The position numbers and the translations under genes were made by a program. Below the pieces are notes generated by a model. The model saw only the letters and a program-made list of their open reading frames with translations, ran no database searches and was not told the DNA's origin. A stretch of 55,510 nucleotides of DNA from the NCBI GenBank assembly GCA_002343845.1, contig DDSQ01000186.1, forward strand, positions 26,917 to 82,426. The letters are read 5' to 3'. The stretch is from Planctomycetes bacterium UBA2386 (GTDB lineage Bacteria > Planctomycetota > UBA1135 > UBA2386). Positions 42,553 through 51,994 of the stretch are shown one piece after another; positions within the stretch are counted from its first letter, which is position 1; every line of letters starts with the position of its first letter.

Positions 42553-44523
42553 ATGCCGTTCGTCCGCGCGCTGCCGTTCGTCGCCTGCCTCCTCGCAATG
42601 CTGCACGCCCAGGAGCCGCGCGTGCAAACGAGCCGGCCCGCGGGCAAGGAACTGCTGAAGCTGCCGAAGGAGGACGACGCCTTCGGCTTCGTCGTGTTCG
42701 GCGATCGCACCGGCGGCCCCGTCGCCGGCATCGAGGTCCTGAAGCAGGCGGTGGCCGACACCAACCTGCTCGACCCCGACCTCGTCTTCACGGTCGGCGA
42801 CCTGATCAACGGCTACAACGCCGACGCCGCGTGGAAGGCGCAGGCCAAGGAATACAAAGACGCGATGGCGAAGCTGCGCATGCCGTGGTTCCCGGTCGCG
42901 GGCAACCACGACATCTACTGGCGCGGCGAGGGCAAGAAGCCCGAAGGCGAGCACGAACGCAACTTCGAGGCGACGTTCGGGCCGCTGTGGTACGCGGTTC
43001 GGCACAAGCAGTGCGTCTTCATCGCGCTGTACTCCGACGAGGGCAATCCGGCGACCGGCGAGAAGGACTTCGGCAAGCCGGAGTGCCAGCGCATGAGCGA
43101 GGCGCAGTTCGCGTGGCTCGGCGAGACGCTGCAGCAGAACAAGCAGGCGCGGCACGTGTTCGTGTTCCTCCACCACCCGCGCTGGCTCGCTCGCTACGGG
43201 ACCGACTGGGACCGCGTGCACGCGCTGTTCGCAGCGGCCGGCAACGTCACCGCGGTGTTCGCCGGGCACATCCACCGCATGCGCTACGACGGCACGAAGG
43301 ACGGCATCCAGTACTACACCGTCGCCAGCGTCGGCGCGTCCCTCGAGTTCAAAGCGCCGCAGGCCGGGTTCCTGCACCAGTACCACGTCGTCACCGTGCG
43401 GCCGGAGGGCATCACCGTCGCCGCGTTGCCGGTCGGCACCGTGCTCGACGTCCAGCAGATCACCGGCACGCTCAGCGAGGAAGTCGACCTCGCGCACGAA
43501 CGCATGCAGCCGTCGCGCACCGGCTGGATCGCCGCGGGGGCCGGCCCGGCGTTCGGCGTCGATGGCGCCATCGACGCACTGCTGACGCTGCGCTGCGACA
43601 ACCCGACGAGCCGGCCACTCGAGTTCGAGCTGATCCCGGCGGCGACCGCGGGCTTCCTGTTCTCGCCCGACCACCAGCACGTCATCGTGCCGCCGGGCCA
43701 GCAGGCGACGACGACGTTCGCCGTGCGCCGCGCTGCCGAAGCGACGCCGCGGTTCCGGGTGCCGGACCTGGAGGTGCGCTGCGACTACCTCGCCGCCCAC
43801 CAGCGCATCGCACTGCCGCGACGGACGTTTCCGCTGCCGCTGCCGCCGCCCGAGGACCTCGGCCGCGCGCCGAACGTGCGCGAAGGCGTGCTCGTGCTCG
43901 ACGGCCAGAACGCCTGCGTCGAATGGCCTGCCGCCGGCGCGCGCGTGCCCGACGGCCCGTTCACCGTCGAGTGCCACGTGCGCGGCGACGACCTGACCGG
44001 CCGCCGGCCGATCGTCGCCAAGACCGAGAGCAGCGAGTTCGGGCTGTACGGCAGCGACGGCACGCTGACGTTCCTGGTGTTCCTCGGCGACCGCTACACG
44101 ACGGCGAAGAGCGCGGCCAACGTGCTGCACAAGGGCCAGTGGCACCACGTCGCCGGCGTGTTCGACGGCAGCGAGCTGCGCGCCTACGTCGACGGCAAGC
44201 TGGTCGCGCGCGCCGCCGGCCGCGGCGCCCGCAAGACCAACGCCCTGCCGCTGTTCGTCGGCGCCGACCCCGGCAGCAACGGCTCGCCGGGCTCGTTCTT
44301 CCACGGCTCGATCGACGACGTGCGCATCAGCAAGGTCGCGCGCTACGCCGGCGAGTCGTTCGCGCCGCCCGTGCGGCACGAACGCGACGACGACACCCTG
44401 TGGCTGCTGCCGTGCGACACCGACTTCGGCCCGTGGACGCCGGACGCGTCGGGGAACGGCGCGCACGGCGTGCATCGCGGCAGTGCGCACTGCACCGTGG
44501 AGTCGCGGCAGCGCGTTCGTTAA
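42553..44523 (+). CDS. Secreted metallophosphoesterase with LamG-type domain
   Basis: A 656-residue exported protein. Signal peptide 1-19; a calcineurin-like phosphoesterase domain with dimetal motifs VVFGDRTGG (D51), VGDLINGYNAD (D83), AGNHD (N118, H119), FLHHPRW and AGHIHRM. Residues about 310-430 form a beta-rich linker (TLRCDNPTSRPLEFEL). The last 220 residues are a concanavalin/LamG_3 domain (DGPFTVECHVRGDD, ESSEFGLYG, GQWHHVAGVFDGSELRAYVDGKL, GSIDDVRISKVARYAGESF). It may act on phosphoesters while binding glycans at the cell surface; substrate unknown. It leads a unit with the methyltransferase 9 nt downstream. Confidence 0.87.
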   Translation: MPFVRALPFVACLLAMLHAQEPRVQTSRPAGKELLKLPKEDDAFGFVVFGDRTGGPVAGIEVLKQAVADTNLLDPDLVFTVGDLINGYNADAAWKAQAKEYKDAMAKLRMPWFPVAGNHDIYWRGEGKKPEGEHERNFEATFGPLWYAVRHKQCVFIALYSDEGNPATGEKDFGKPECQRMSEAQFAWLGETLQQNKQARHVFVFLHHPRWLARYGTDWDRVHALFAAAGNVTAVFAGHIHRMRYDGTKDGIQYYTVASVGASLEFKAPQAGFLHQYHVVTVRPEGITVAALPVGTVLDVQQITGTLSEEVDLAHERMQPSRTGWIAAGAGPAFGVDGAIDALLTLRCDNPTSRPLEFELIPAATAGFLFSPDHQHVIVPPGQQATTTFAVRRAAEATPRFRVPDLEVRCDYLAAHQRIALPRRTFPLPLPPPEDLGRAPNVREGVLVLDGQNACVEWPAAGARVPDGPFTVECHVRGDDLTGRRPIVAKTESSEFGLYGSDGTLTFLVFLGDRYTTAKSAANVLHKGQWHHVAGVFDGSELRAYVDGKLVARAAGRGARKTNALPLFVGADPGSNGSPGSFFHGSIDDVRISKVARYAGESFAPPVRHERDDDTLWLLPCDTDFGPWTPDASGNGAHGVHRGSAHCTVESRQRVR

Positions 44524-44532
44524 CACGTGCGG

Positions 44533-45378
44533 ATGACCGACCGCCGTCCTGCCGTGCGCCGCCGCCGGCAGCCCGTCCTCACCGCGCGCACCGCCGACCG
44601 CCACGTCCTCTACCAGATCGCGGTGCAGGCACCGGAGATCGACGCCGCGTTCTACGACCGGTGGTTCCGCCGCCTCACCGGGCGCCCGCTGCGCATGCTG
44701 CGCGAGGACTTCTGCGGCACCGCGGTGCTCAGCTGCCACCACGTGAAGCGGCACCCCGAGAACCGCGCACTCGGCGTCGACCTGCACTGGCCGACGCTGG
44801 CCTGGGGCCGCATCCACAACGTGCGCAAACTGCTCGACGCCGAACAGCAGCGCCGCCTCGAGCTGCGCCAGGCGAACGTGCTCGACGTGCGCGCGCCGAA
44901 GGCCGACGCGATCCTCGCGCTCAATTTCAGCTACTCGGTGTGGAAGACGCGCGCGCAGCTGCTCACCTACCTGCGCAACTGCTTTCGCTCGCTGCGGCCC
45001 GGCGGGCTCGCGTTCCTCGACGCCTGGGGCGGCCCCGACGTGCTGCGGCAGACGACCGACAAGACGCGCCATCGCGGCTTCGTCTACGAGTGGGAGCAAC
45101 GCGCCTTCGACCCGGTCAGCCACGAGATCGAGTGCGCGATCCACTTCGCGTTCCCCGACGGGTCACGGCTGCGCGACGCGTTCGTCTACGACTGGCGGCT
45201 GTGGTCGCTGGCCGAACTGCGCGAACTGTTCGCCGAGGCGGGGTTCACGGACATCGAAGTGCTGTGGGAAGCGACCGACGGCAAGACGGGCACCGGCAAC
45301 GGCGTCTTCTACCGGACCGAGCGCGGCGGCATGGACGAAGCCTGGATCGCGATCGTGGTCGGCAAGAAGCCGGTGTGA
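44533..45378 (+). CDS. Class I SAM-dependent methyltransferase
   Basis: A 281-residue cytosolic protein with the Rossmann-type methyltransferase order: motif I MLREDFCGTAVLSCHH (unusual, with Cys and Gly in place of GxGxG), acidic strand end GVDLHWPTLAWG, motif with ALNFSYSVWKT, then LRPGGLAFLDAWGG and the last strands VLWEAT and GNGVFYRTE. An N-terminal basic patch (RRPAVRRRRQP) may bind nucleic acid. ATG 44533 is preferred over a GTG six bases earlier. The target molecule is not predictable. Confidence 0.78.
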   Translation: MTDRRPAVRRRRQPVLTARTADRHVLYQIAVQAPEIDAAFYDRWFRRLTGRPLRMLREDFCGTAVLSCHHVKRHPENRALGVDLHWPTLAWGRIHNVRKLLDAEQQRRLELRQANVLDVRAPKADAILALNFSYSVWKTRAQLLTYLRNCFRSLRPGGLAFLDAWGGPDVLRQTTDKTRHRGFVYEWEQRAFDPVSHEIECAIHFAFPDGSRLRDAFVYDWRLWSLAELRELFAEAGFTDIEVLWEATDGKTGTGNGVFYRTERGGMDEAWIAIVVGKKPV

Positions 45379-45521
45379 ACGAGCCTCGGGGGCAACCCGC
45401 GGCCGGTTCGCCTGCGGGCGCGGCGCGGACCTTGCTTGTGCGCCCGCCGATCCGCACCATGCTCGCCCCTTGCAGTCCGCCCCGCCGGTGACGGCGCCCG
45501 GACCGTTCGCAACGAGCACGC

Positions 45522-46598
45522 ATGCACACCCTCGTCATTCTCGGCGCCGGCAAGATCGGCCGCATGGTCGCCCACCTCATGACCTCGTGCGGCGACTACG
45601 CCGTGCGCGTCGGCGACGTCGCCCAGCCCGCCGTCGACCACCTCACGCGCAAGTACCCGCAGGTGAAGGGCCAGGTCGTCGACTTCGGCAACGGACCGAG
45701 CCTGGACGCGATCCTGAAGGGCGCCTGGGGCGTGATCAGCTGCGCGCCGTACCACTGCAACCCGCTGATCGCCGAGCGCGCCAAGGCGCACGGCGTGCAC
45801 TACTTCGACCTGACCGAGGACGTCGAGGTCACGCAGCAGGTGAAGGCGCTCGCCGACGGCAGCAAGACGGTGTTCGCGCCGCAGTGCGGGCTGGCGCCCG
45901 GCTTCATCACGATCACTGCCAACCATCTGATGAAGTCGATGACCGACGTCAGCACGCTGCGGCTGCGCGTCGGCGCCCTGCCGCGCTACCCGAGCAACCG
46001 CCTCAAGTACAACCTGACCTGGAGCACCGAGGGGCTGATCAACGAGTACTGCAACCCGTGCGAGTCGGTCGAAGGCGGCCAGCTCACGTCGGTGCCGCCG
46101 CTCGAGCAGCTCGAACGGCTGACCATCGACGGCGTCGAGTACGAGGCGTTCAACACCTCGGGCGGGCTCGGCACGCTCGCGATCACGTTGAAGGACCGCG
46201 TGCGCAACGTGAACTACAAGACGATCCGCTACCCGGGGCACTGCGAGCTGATGAAGTTCCTGCTGCACGACCTGCAGATGGAGGACCAGCAGGGCCTCCT
46301 GCGCGACATCTTCGAGAAGGCGCTGCCGACCACGTTCCAGGACCAGATCGTGATCTTCGTGTCGGCGACCGGGAAGTACCACGGCCGCACGACCGAGCGC
46401 ACCTACGCGAAGACCATCTACCACCAGCACATCGACGGCGAGAACTGGAGCGGCATCCAGATCACGACGGCCGCCGGCGTCACCGGCATCGTCGACATGG
46501 TGCGCGCGGGCCAGCTGCCGACGTCGGGGCTGCTGAAGATGGAGAACGTCGACTACGAGCAGTTCCTGAAGAACCGCTTCGGCAAGTACTACGCCTGA
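45522..46598 (+). CDS. Saccharopine dehydrogenase-like oxidoreductase
   Basis: A 358-residue protein with an N-terminal Rossmann domain (VILGAGKIGRMVAHLM), strand VISCAPYHCNPLIAERAKAHGVHYFDLTEDV and the C-terminal saccharopine dehydrogenase domain (GLAPGFITITANHLM ... LPRYPSNRLKYNLTWSTEGLINEYCNPCESVEGG ... TSGGLGTLAITLKDRVRNVNYKTIRYPGH). The family reductively links or cleaves saccharopine in lysine metabolism, or acts on related amino acids. Genomic context gives no pathway partner: it sits alone after a 143-bp gap with no visible promoter and precedes a permease. Confidence 0.86.
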   Translation: MHTLVILGAGKIGRMVAHLMTSCGDYAVRVGDVAQPAVDHLTRKYPQVKGQVVDFGNGPSLDAILKGAWGVISCAPYHCNPLIAERAKAHGVHYFDLTEDVEVTQQVKALADGSKTVFAPQCGLAPGFITITANHLMKSMTDVSTLRLRVGALPRYPSNRLKYNLTWSTEGLINEYCNPCESVEGGQLTSVPPLEQLERLTIDGVEYEAFNTSGGLGTLAITLKDRVRNVNYKTIRYPGHCELMKFLLHDLQMEDQQGLLRDIFEKALPTTFQDQIVIFVSATGKYHGRTTERTYAKTIYHQHIDGENWSGIQITTAAGVTGIVDMVRAGQLPTSGLLKMENVDYEQFLKNRFGKYYA

Positions 46599-46659
46599 TC
46601 GGCGGCGACGCTCGACAAGCGCTGGCTCGGCCGCGGACCGCTCGCCAGAATCCCGCGCC

Positions 46660-47871
46660 ATGAAGTTCCCGCTGCTGTGCGCGATGATGTTCCTCCAGTT
46701 CTTCGTCTGGGGGAGCTGGTACGTGACCGCCGGGACGTTCGTGCCGGCGATGGGCTGGCCGCAGACGACGACCGGCTGGGTCTACTCGGCGGGACCGATC
46801 GCGGCGCTGATCTCGCCGCTGTTCCTCGGCCTGATCGCCGACCGCTACTTCGCGTCGCAGCGCGTGCTCGCGGTGATGCACGGCCTCGGGGCCGTGGTGA
46901 TGCTCGTGCTGATCCCGGGCGCGATCGAGGCGAAGGACGCGACCTACTTCGAGTGGTACGTGCTCGCCTACATGCTCTGCTACATGCCCACGCTCGGGCT
47001 GTCGAACACGGTCGCGTTCAGCCACATCGAGAACGCGGAGAAGCAGTTTCCCCTGGCGCGCGTGTTCGGCACGCTCGGCTGGATCGCGGCGGTGACGTTG
47101 GTCAGCAAGGGCATGGGTGCCGACCAGAAGCCGGTGATGTTCCTCGTCGCCGGTTATTCGTCGCTGGCGATGGCCGTGCTCAGCTGGATGCTGCCGCACA
47201 CGCCGCCGCCCGCCGCCGGCAAGCAGGTCAGCCTCGGCGAGATGCTCGGCCTCGGCGCACTCGGCCTGCTGCGCGACCGGGCATTCGCGGTGTTCCTGCT
47301 CTGCTCGTTCCTGACCTGCATCCCGCTCGCCGGTTACTACGGCTTCGGCAACCAGTTCGCCGGCACGGTCTGGTCCGAGCCGGGCTTCTACCTGACCTTC
47401 GGGCAATGGGCCGAAGTGCTGTTCATGGTCGTGATGCCCGCGTGCTTCGCGCGCCTCGGCGTCAAGTGGATGCTCGCGGTCGGCATGCTCGCGTGGGTCA
47501 TCCGCTACGGGCTGTTCGCGCTCGCCGCCGGCTCGGCGCCGCCAACCGCGTGGATGGTGCTCGGCGGCATCCTGCTGCACGGCATCTGCTACGACTTCTT
47601 CTTCGTCACCGGCCAGATCTTCGTCGACCAGAAGGCGCGGCCCGAGATCCGCGGCCAGGCGCAGAGCATGTTGGTGCTGGTGACGCAGGGCCTGGGAATG
47701 CTGCTCGGCGCGCAGGCGATGACGGAGATCGTCACCGGCAACACCGCGGGCGGCGTCGCCGACTGGGGCACGATCTGGCTGCTGCCCTGCCTGGGTGCGG
47801 CAGGGATCCTGGTCGTGTTCTTGCTGCTGTTCCGCGCGCCGGCACGACAGCCGGTCGGCCGCGCGCACTGA
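46660..47871 (+). CDS. MFS nucleoside-permease-like transporter
   Basis: A 403-residue inner-membrane protein with about twelve helices, of the NupG/XapB nucleoside:proton symporter branch of the major facilitator superfamily. Supporting elements: FLQFFVWGSWYVTAGTF at the start, DRYF-type loop LIADRYFASQRVL, PTLGLSNTVAFSHIENAEKQFPLARVFGTLGWI in the first half and GILLHGICYDFFFVTGQIFVDQKARPEIRGQAQS near the end, a stretch diagnostic for this branch. It may take up nucleosides or their analogues. A CAGAAT -10-like hexamer ends 8 nt before its ATG. It ends 39 nt from the convergent DUF4185 gene. Confidence 0.87.
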   Translation: MKFPLLCAMMFLQFFVWGSWYVTAGTFVPAMGWPQTTTGWVYSAGPIAALISPLFLGLIADRYFASQRVLAVMHGLGAVVMLVLIPGAIEAKDATYFEWYVLAYMLCYMPTLGLSNTVAFSHIENAEKQFPLARVFGTLGWIAAVTLVSKGMGADQKPVMFLVAGYSSLAMAVLSWMLPHTPPPAAGKQVSLGEMLGLGALGLLRDRAFAVFLLCSFLTCIPLAGYYGFGNQFAGTVWSEPGFYLTFGQWAEVLFMVVMPACFARLGVKWMLAVGMLAWVIRYGLFALAAGSAPPTAWMVLGGILLHGICYDFFFVTGQIFVDQKARPEIRGQAQSMLVLVTQGLGMLLGAQAMTEIVTGNTAGGVADWGTIWLLPCLGAAGILVVFLLLFRAPARQPVGRAH

Positions 47872-47910
47872 CGCCCGCGCGCCCGCTGATGTCCTGGCGG
47901 GGCGGGGGCG

Positions 47911-49449
47911 CTACTCGACGAGTTCGAGACCGCGCACGCTGACGAAGCCCCAGCGACCCGTCGCCGCGTCGGCGATCACCAGGCGCACGCGTTGGCCGCG
48001 CAGGTCGTCGAGACGCCACCGGAACGGCACGTCGACCTCGTTGCTGCGGCGACCGCGCGTGCTGCGCAGCAGTTCGTCACCGCGCCAGAGTTGCACCGCC
48101 TCGCTGCCGCCGAAGACCACGCCGCGAAGTTCGCGCGCCGCCGGCGGCACGACGAACTCCTGCTCGAGCCGGCCGGTCACCGCGTCGCCGCGTGGAGCCA
48201 CGTAGGTGCAGACGAACCAGGTTCCGTCGGGCCGCTGGGCGAAGGTGAAGGCGTCACCATGCGCATGCCAGCCTGTCGCCTTGCCCGCGGCGAACGTGAG
48301 GTTGCGCGGCGCATCCGCTGCGAGCGGCGGCGACGCCTTCGCCGGCGTCGGCTGCCATGCCACACCTCCGGCGGCGACGGTGCTGCGCACGAGCCGCACC
48401 GAGTACGGATTCCAGGTCGACAGCGTGTAGACCAGTTCGTGCACGCCGGCCGCCGGCGACGTGCACCACTGCGGCACCAGGTACGGGCCGTACTCGCCGC
48501 CCCACTCCTCGTCGCGACCCGGCTCCGACAGGCCATCGTCGTAACCGACCGCGGCGTACTTCTGGTGCATCGTGAGGCCATAGCCGCGGTCGCGCGCCGG
48601 ATCGAACACGACCACCGGATCGCTCCATGGTCCGATCGGTGCTGGCGCGAAGCGAAGGTGGATGCCGCGCGGCACCGCCGCGTTCGCCGTCATCGCCCAG
48701 GTGCCGTCGCCGAGACGACGCACCCCGAGTTCGCCGAGGCAATCGCTGACGACGAGCGGACGCGCTGCACCCTCGTCGGGAACGAAGTCGGGCCAGTACC
48801 GCCACGCCGAACGGTTGGCGAGATCCGCGGCAGGAACCTGCGCCAGGAACACGCTGCTCTTGCGGTACGGACCGGTGCCGAAGATCCAGGCGACACCGCC
48901 GTCGACGACGATGCTGACGTTCACGAACTTGTCGGTCGCCACGCGGTGCATCAGCTCGAGCTTCGCGAAGTCGTGGCCCGTCGTCGCCGCACACACCGAG
49001 TGGCTGTGGCGACCGCTGCGCGCGTTCCAGCCACTGCTGAAGAACACGAGGGTGCGCTCGCCGACGACGACGCCTTCGACCGGCACCTCCATGCCACCGA
49101 ACGTGAGCCCGGTCACGCCGAGGGCCGCAAACCGCCCGTTCTCCTGCGCGAACCAGCGCAGGGCGGGCACGCCGGTCTTCGGCAGCGGCGCTGGCGCACA
49201 CCACGCCGCGGCGTCGATGTCCTGGTCCTTGCGATCGTGCGTCCACGAGTCGCCGAACAGGAACACGAGCCGATCGCCGCACGCGAAACTGACACCGAGG
49301 TCCGTGCCACGCAGGCCGCGTTCCGCCAGCGCCGCCGGCGGCGTCAGCAGCCCGAGGTGCTCGGTGGCGATCCACCGCGGCGCTGGCGTCTGTGCCGCGA
49401 GCCCGGCAGTCACGTGCAGCCACAGCGTCGCGCGACCGAGCATCCTCAT
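47911..49449 (-). CDS. DUF4185-type propeller protein, secreted
   Basis: A 512-residue exported protein (signal MRMLGRATLWLHVTAGLAAQ). The DUF4185 propeller spans about 25-400 with repeated motifs LVFLFGDSWTHD, NVSIVVDGGVAWIFGTGPYRK, LRFAPAPIGPWSDPVVVF and YGPYLVPQW. The C-terminal about 100 residues are a beta-sandwich (LRGVVFGGSEAVQLWRGDELLR ... VRLVIADAATGRWGFVSVRGLELVE), likely carbohydrate binding. Paralogue of the lipoprotein at 21626-22759 but with this extra domain. ATG at 49449 overlaps the transporter stop (ATGA). Confidence 0.77.
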   Translation of the reverse strand: MRMLGRATLWLHVTAGLAAQTPAPRWIATEHLGLLTPPAALAERGLRGTDLGVSFACGDRLVFLFGDSWTHDRKDQDIDAAAWCAPAPLPKTGVPALRWFAQENGRFAALGVTGLTFGGMEVPVEGVVVGERTLVFFSSGWNARSGRHSHSVCAATTGHDFAKLELMHRVATDKFVNVSIVVDGGVAWIFGTGPYRKSSVFLAQVPAADLANRSAWRYWPDFVPDEGAARPLVVSDCLGELGVRRLGDGTWAMTANAAVPRGIHLRFAPAPIGPWSDPVVVFDPARDRGYGLTMHQKYAAVGYDDGLSEPGRDEEWGGEYGPYLVPQWCTSPAAGVHELVYTLSTWNPYSVRLVRSTVAAGGVAWQPTPAKASPPLAADAPRNLTFAAGKATGWHAHGDAFTFAQRPDGTWFVCTYVAPRGDAVTGRLEQEFVVPPAARELRGVVFGGSEAVQLWRGDELLRSTRGRRSNEVDVPFRWRLDDLRGQRVRLVIADAATGRWGFVSVRGLELVE

Positions 49450-50639
49450 GGCGACGACGATACCGGGCGCGGCAGCAGCACGACGACGGCGGCCGAGCCG
49501 AGCGCACAGCCGATGCCGATCCACAGCACCGGCGCGAACGACCCGCCGGCCATCAGTTCGCCGACGACGGGCTTGAGCGGCAGCTGCACGAGCCGCGCCA
49601 GCGCGTAGAACGTCGCCGCCGCGGTCGCGCGCAGCGCCACCGGATAGTGCGCGCCGAACAACGCCCCGAAGCACGACCACGTTCCCGCACCGAGCCCCAT
49701 CGCCGCGACCGCGAGCGTGAACACGCGGAACGAACCGGCGACGTCGTCGAGCCGCGCCAGCACCACCGCGTGCCCCGCCGCGAACACGAGGCAGAACAGC
49801 ACGAACAGCCGGATGCGCCCGAAGCGCGCCGCCAGCACGCCGAACAGCACGTCGGCGAACACGTGTACGGCGTTGACCTGGATCTGGAACCAGCCGACGT
49901 CGCTCGCGGGCACGCGGTGCAGCGCCATCAACGCGCGCGGCAGCTCCGCGTAGACGCACCAGAACCCGGCCATGTGCAGCGTCAGCACCGCAAGCAGCAC
50001 CACGCTCGTGCGGCGGAACGCCGGCGACCACAGCAGGCGCGCGGGCTGCCGTTCGACCGGTGCAGACGCCACGCCGTCGGGCATCGCCCAACGCGCCAGC
50101 AGGGCAAGGGCCGCGAGCCCCGCGGAACCCAGGAACACCGCGCGCCACCCGACCTCGGGCGCGAGGAAGCAGCCGACCGCCGCCGCACACGCCATCGCCA
50201 CCGGACTGCCCGCCTGCAGGAGACCGTGCACGCGGTCGCGCGCGCGGTCCGACCACACTTCGGCGACCACCGCGTGCCCGATCCCCCATTCGCCGCCGAC
50301 CCCGAGCCCGCAGACGAAGCGCGCGAGCCACAACGACCAGAAGCCCTGCGCGAGCCCGGTCAGCAGCGCGCCGGTCGAGAACACGACGATGCTCGCGACC
50401 ATCGCCTGGCGGCGGCCGACCCGGTCGGCGAAGCGACCGAACAGGAAGCCGCCGAGCGCGGTCGCCGCCAGCGACCAACCCTCGATCCACTGCACCGACG
50501 ACAGCGGCAGCGCCAGTTCGTCGGCGATCGCGCCCTTGGTGAAGGCGAACAGGATCAGGTCGTAGAAGTCGAAGACCCAGCCGAGCCAGCAGAACAGCAG
50601 CACGCGCCAGGGGCGGCCGATCACGGCGGCGGCCGGCAC
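49446..50639 (-). CDS. MFS transporter, MHS (metabolite:proton) type
   Basis: A 397-residue permease with twelve predicted helices. The MHS-family loop 2-3 signature (FGRFADRVGRRQAMV) and the motif FVCGLGVGGEWGIGHAVVAEVW in helix 4-5 are intact, as in sialic acid, aromatic acid or citrate carriers. GTG start at 50639, 2 nt after the upstream stop. Its position between two secreted proteins suggests uptake of what they release; this is inference. Substrate unknown. Confidence 0.87.
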   Translation of the reverse strand: MPAAAVIGRPWRVLLFCWLGWVFDFYDLILFAFTKGAIADELALPLSSVQWIEGWSLAATALGGFLFGRFADRVGRRQAMVASIVVFSTGALLTGLAQGFWSLWLARFVCGLGVGGEWGIGHAVVAEVWSDRARDRVHGLLQAGSPVAMACAAAVGCFLAPEVGWRAVFLGSAGLAALALLARWAMPDGVASAPVERQPARLLWSPAFRRTSVVLLAVLTLHMAGFWCVYAELPRALMALHRVPASDVGWFQIQVNAVHVFADVLFGVLAARFGRIRLFVLFCLVFAAGHAVVLARLDDVAGSFRVFTLAVAAMGLGAGTWSCFGALFGAHYPVALRATAAATFYALARLVQLPLKPVVGELMAGGSFAPVLWIGIGCALGSAAVVVLLPRPVSSSP

Positions 50640-50641
50640 GA

Positions 50642-51979
50642 CTACTTCTTCTTCGCGACGCCGAGCGGTTCGCAGCGCAGGCCGTCGAGGAACACCAGCG
50701 CCTCGGTGAAGCCCACGACCAGCACGCCATGGACGTCCCGGCCGTCGCGCGGGGCTTCGACGACGAGCGCCCCATCGACCAGCACGCGCACGTTGCCGTC
50801 GAACTCGACCGAGAGTTCGAATTCGCGATCACCGAGCGGTCGCTCCACGTACTTCACCTGCTGCCACTTGCTCTTGGCCTTGTCCCAGACGTGCAGTGAC
50901 ACCCCGTCGGACTCCAAGGACGCGTTCCACTGCAGCTGCTCGGCCTCCCCGAGCGCGATCCGCAACGACCCTTTCGGCGTCGCTTGCAGACGCGCCTTGC
51001 CGCGCACCGCGAACGGACCCGTCGGCGGCGGCGCGAACGCACGGAACTCGATGCTGTCCTTGCCCGCAGCCAGAACGATCTTGCCGCCGCGCGCGCCGAT
51101 GCCCGGGTTGGTCCACTTCCACACCGGCTTGAGCGTGGCCAGCAGGCTCGAGAAGCGGTGCTCGGTCTTGGCGTCGTCCTTGCCGAGGATCGACGTGAAC
51201 AGGGCCTGGCGCGTCGGCAGCACCGCGAGCGGCTTCTGCTGCTTCGCCAGCAGGCGGCGGGCCCACGACGCGCCGGTCGTCGCGCACAGCTGCGCGGTCA
51301 ACGTCGCCTTCTCGTGGCGCATCGCGAGCTGGTCACGCTTCACCGTCGGCGTCAGGTCGCGCACGATCGAGTCGAACAACGACGCGTTGCCCTTCCGGTG
51401 GTGGTCGGCGTAGGCGCTGCGGCGATCGTCGAACGACGGATCGACGCCGTACTTGCCGGCGGGATTGTTGGCCGCGTCGAGCACGCCGAAGGCGACGACC
51501 TGGGCCAGGAACGGATCCTGCTGCACGTGGTCGGCCGCCTGCAGGGCCGCCATCTCGACCCCGCACCGCTGCAGCGACTGCGCCGTCCACGGCGGCAGGC
51601 CCAGCGTGCCGAGCACTTCCGCGGACAGCTCGGGCCACAGCAGCACGTGCGCTTCGCTGCCGTCGGCCCGCGTGAAGTCCTCGGCGAGGAACGAATACGT
51701 CGTCGCGCCCTTCTCGAGGGGCCGGTACGTCGCTTCGCCGGCGTGCAGGTGCACCGCCCCGTTCATCGGCGGCTTCACGCCCAGCTTGTCGAGTGTCGGT
51801 CGCAGCGCTTCGAGCGCCGCGAGCGCCTCGTCGGCGAGGCGCGCGGCCAGCGCCTCGTCGAGCTTGCCCGGGTGCAGCGTCAGCGCGAACGACTTGCCGG
51901 TCCGCACCACGTCGGCCTGGGCCTTGGCGGGTAACGCAAAGGCGATGGCGAACAGGGCGATCGCGAGGCGCAGGAACAT
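50642..51979 (-). CDS. Exported protein with C-terminal concanavalin-like domain
   Basis: A 445-residue protein with signal peptide (MFLRLAIALFAIAFALPAKAQ). An all-helical domain of about 230 residues (AARLADEALAALEALRPTLDKLGV ... LHAGEATYRPLEKGATTYSFLAED ... LCATTGASWARRLLA) has the look of a peptidase-MA-like or TPR-adjacent fold, without a visible HExxH. The C-terminal part (about 280-440: GPFAVRGKARLQATPKGSLRIALGE ... REFELSVEFDGNVRVLVDGALVVEA ... ALVFLDGLRC) resembles DUF1080/LamG-type sandwiches. It leads the operon with the transporter and DUF4185 protein. Function unknown. Confidence 0.7.
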   Translation of the reverse strand: MFLRLAIALFAIAFALPAKAQADVVRTGKSFALTLHPGKLDEALAARLADEALAALEALRPTLDKLGVKPPMNGAVHLHAGEATYRPLEKGATTYSFLAEDFTRADGSEAHVLLWPELSAEVLGTLGLPPWTAQSLQRCGVEMAALQAADHVQQDPFLAQVVAFGVLDAANNPAGKYGVDPSFDDRRSAYADHHRKGNASLFDSIVRDLTPTVKRDQLAMRHEKATLTAQLCATTGASWARRLLAKQQKPLAVLPTRQALFTSILGKDDAKTEHRFSSLLATLKPVWKWTNPGIGARGGKIVLAAGKDSIEFRAFAPPPTGPFAVRGKARLQATPKGSLRIALGEAEQLQWNASLESDGVSLHVWDKAKSKWQQVKYVERPLGDREFELSVEFDGNVRVLVDGALVVEAPRDGRDVHGVLVVGFTEALVFLDGLRCEPLGVAKKK

Positions 51980-51988
51980 GCGGGCGAG

Positions 51989-51994
51989 AACCTA
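51989..51994 (-). promoter_or_regulatory. -10 element of the transporter operon
   Basis: TAGGTT on the minus strand, 9 nt before the ATG at 51979, predicts a leaderless or nearly leaderless transcript. No good -35 box. Confidence 0.35.

Noticed and set aside
42445..45144. Open frame of 899 codons on the minus strand
   Set aside because: Antisense to the metallophosphoesterase and methyltransferase genes, with no domain signal.
47882..47901. Hairpin CCCGC / GCGGG between convergent genes as terminator
   Set aside because: Only a 5-bp stem with a ten-base loop and no U-tract; such pairs are common by chance at this GC content.
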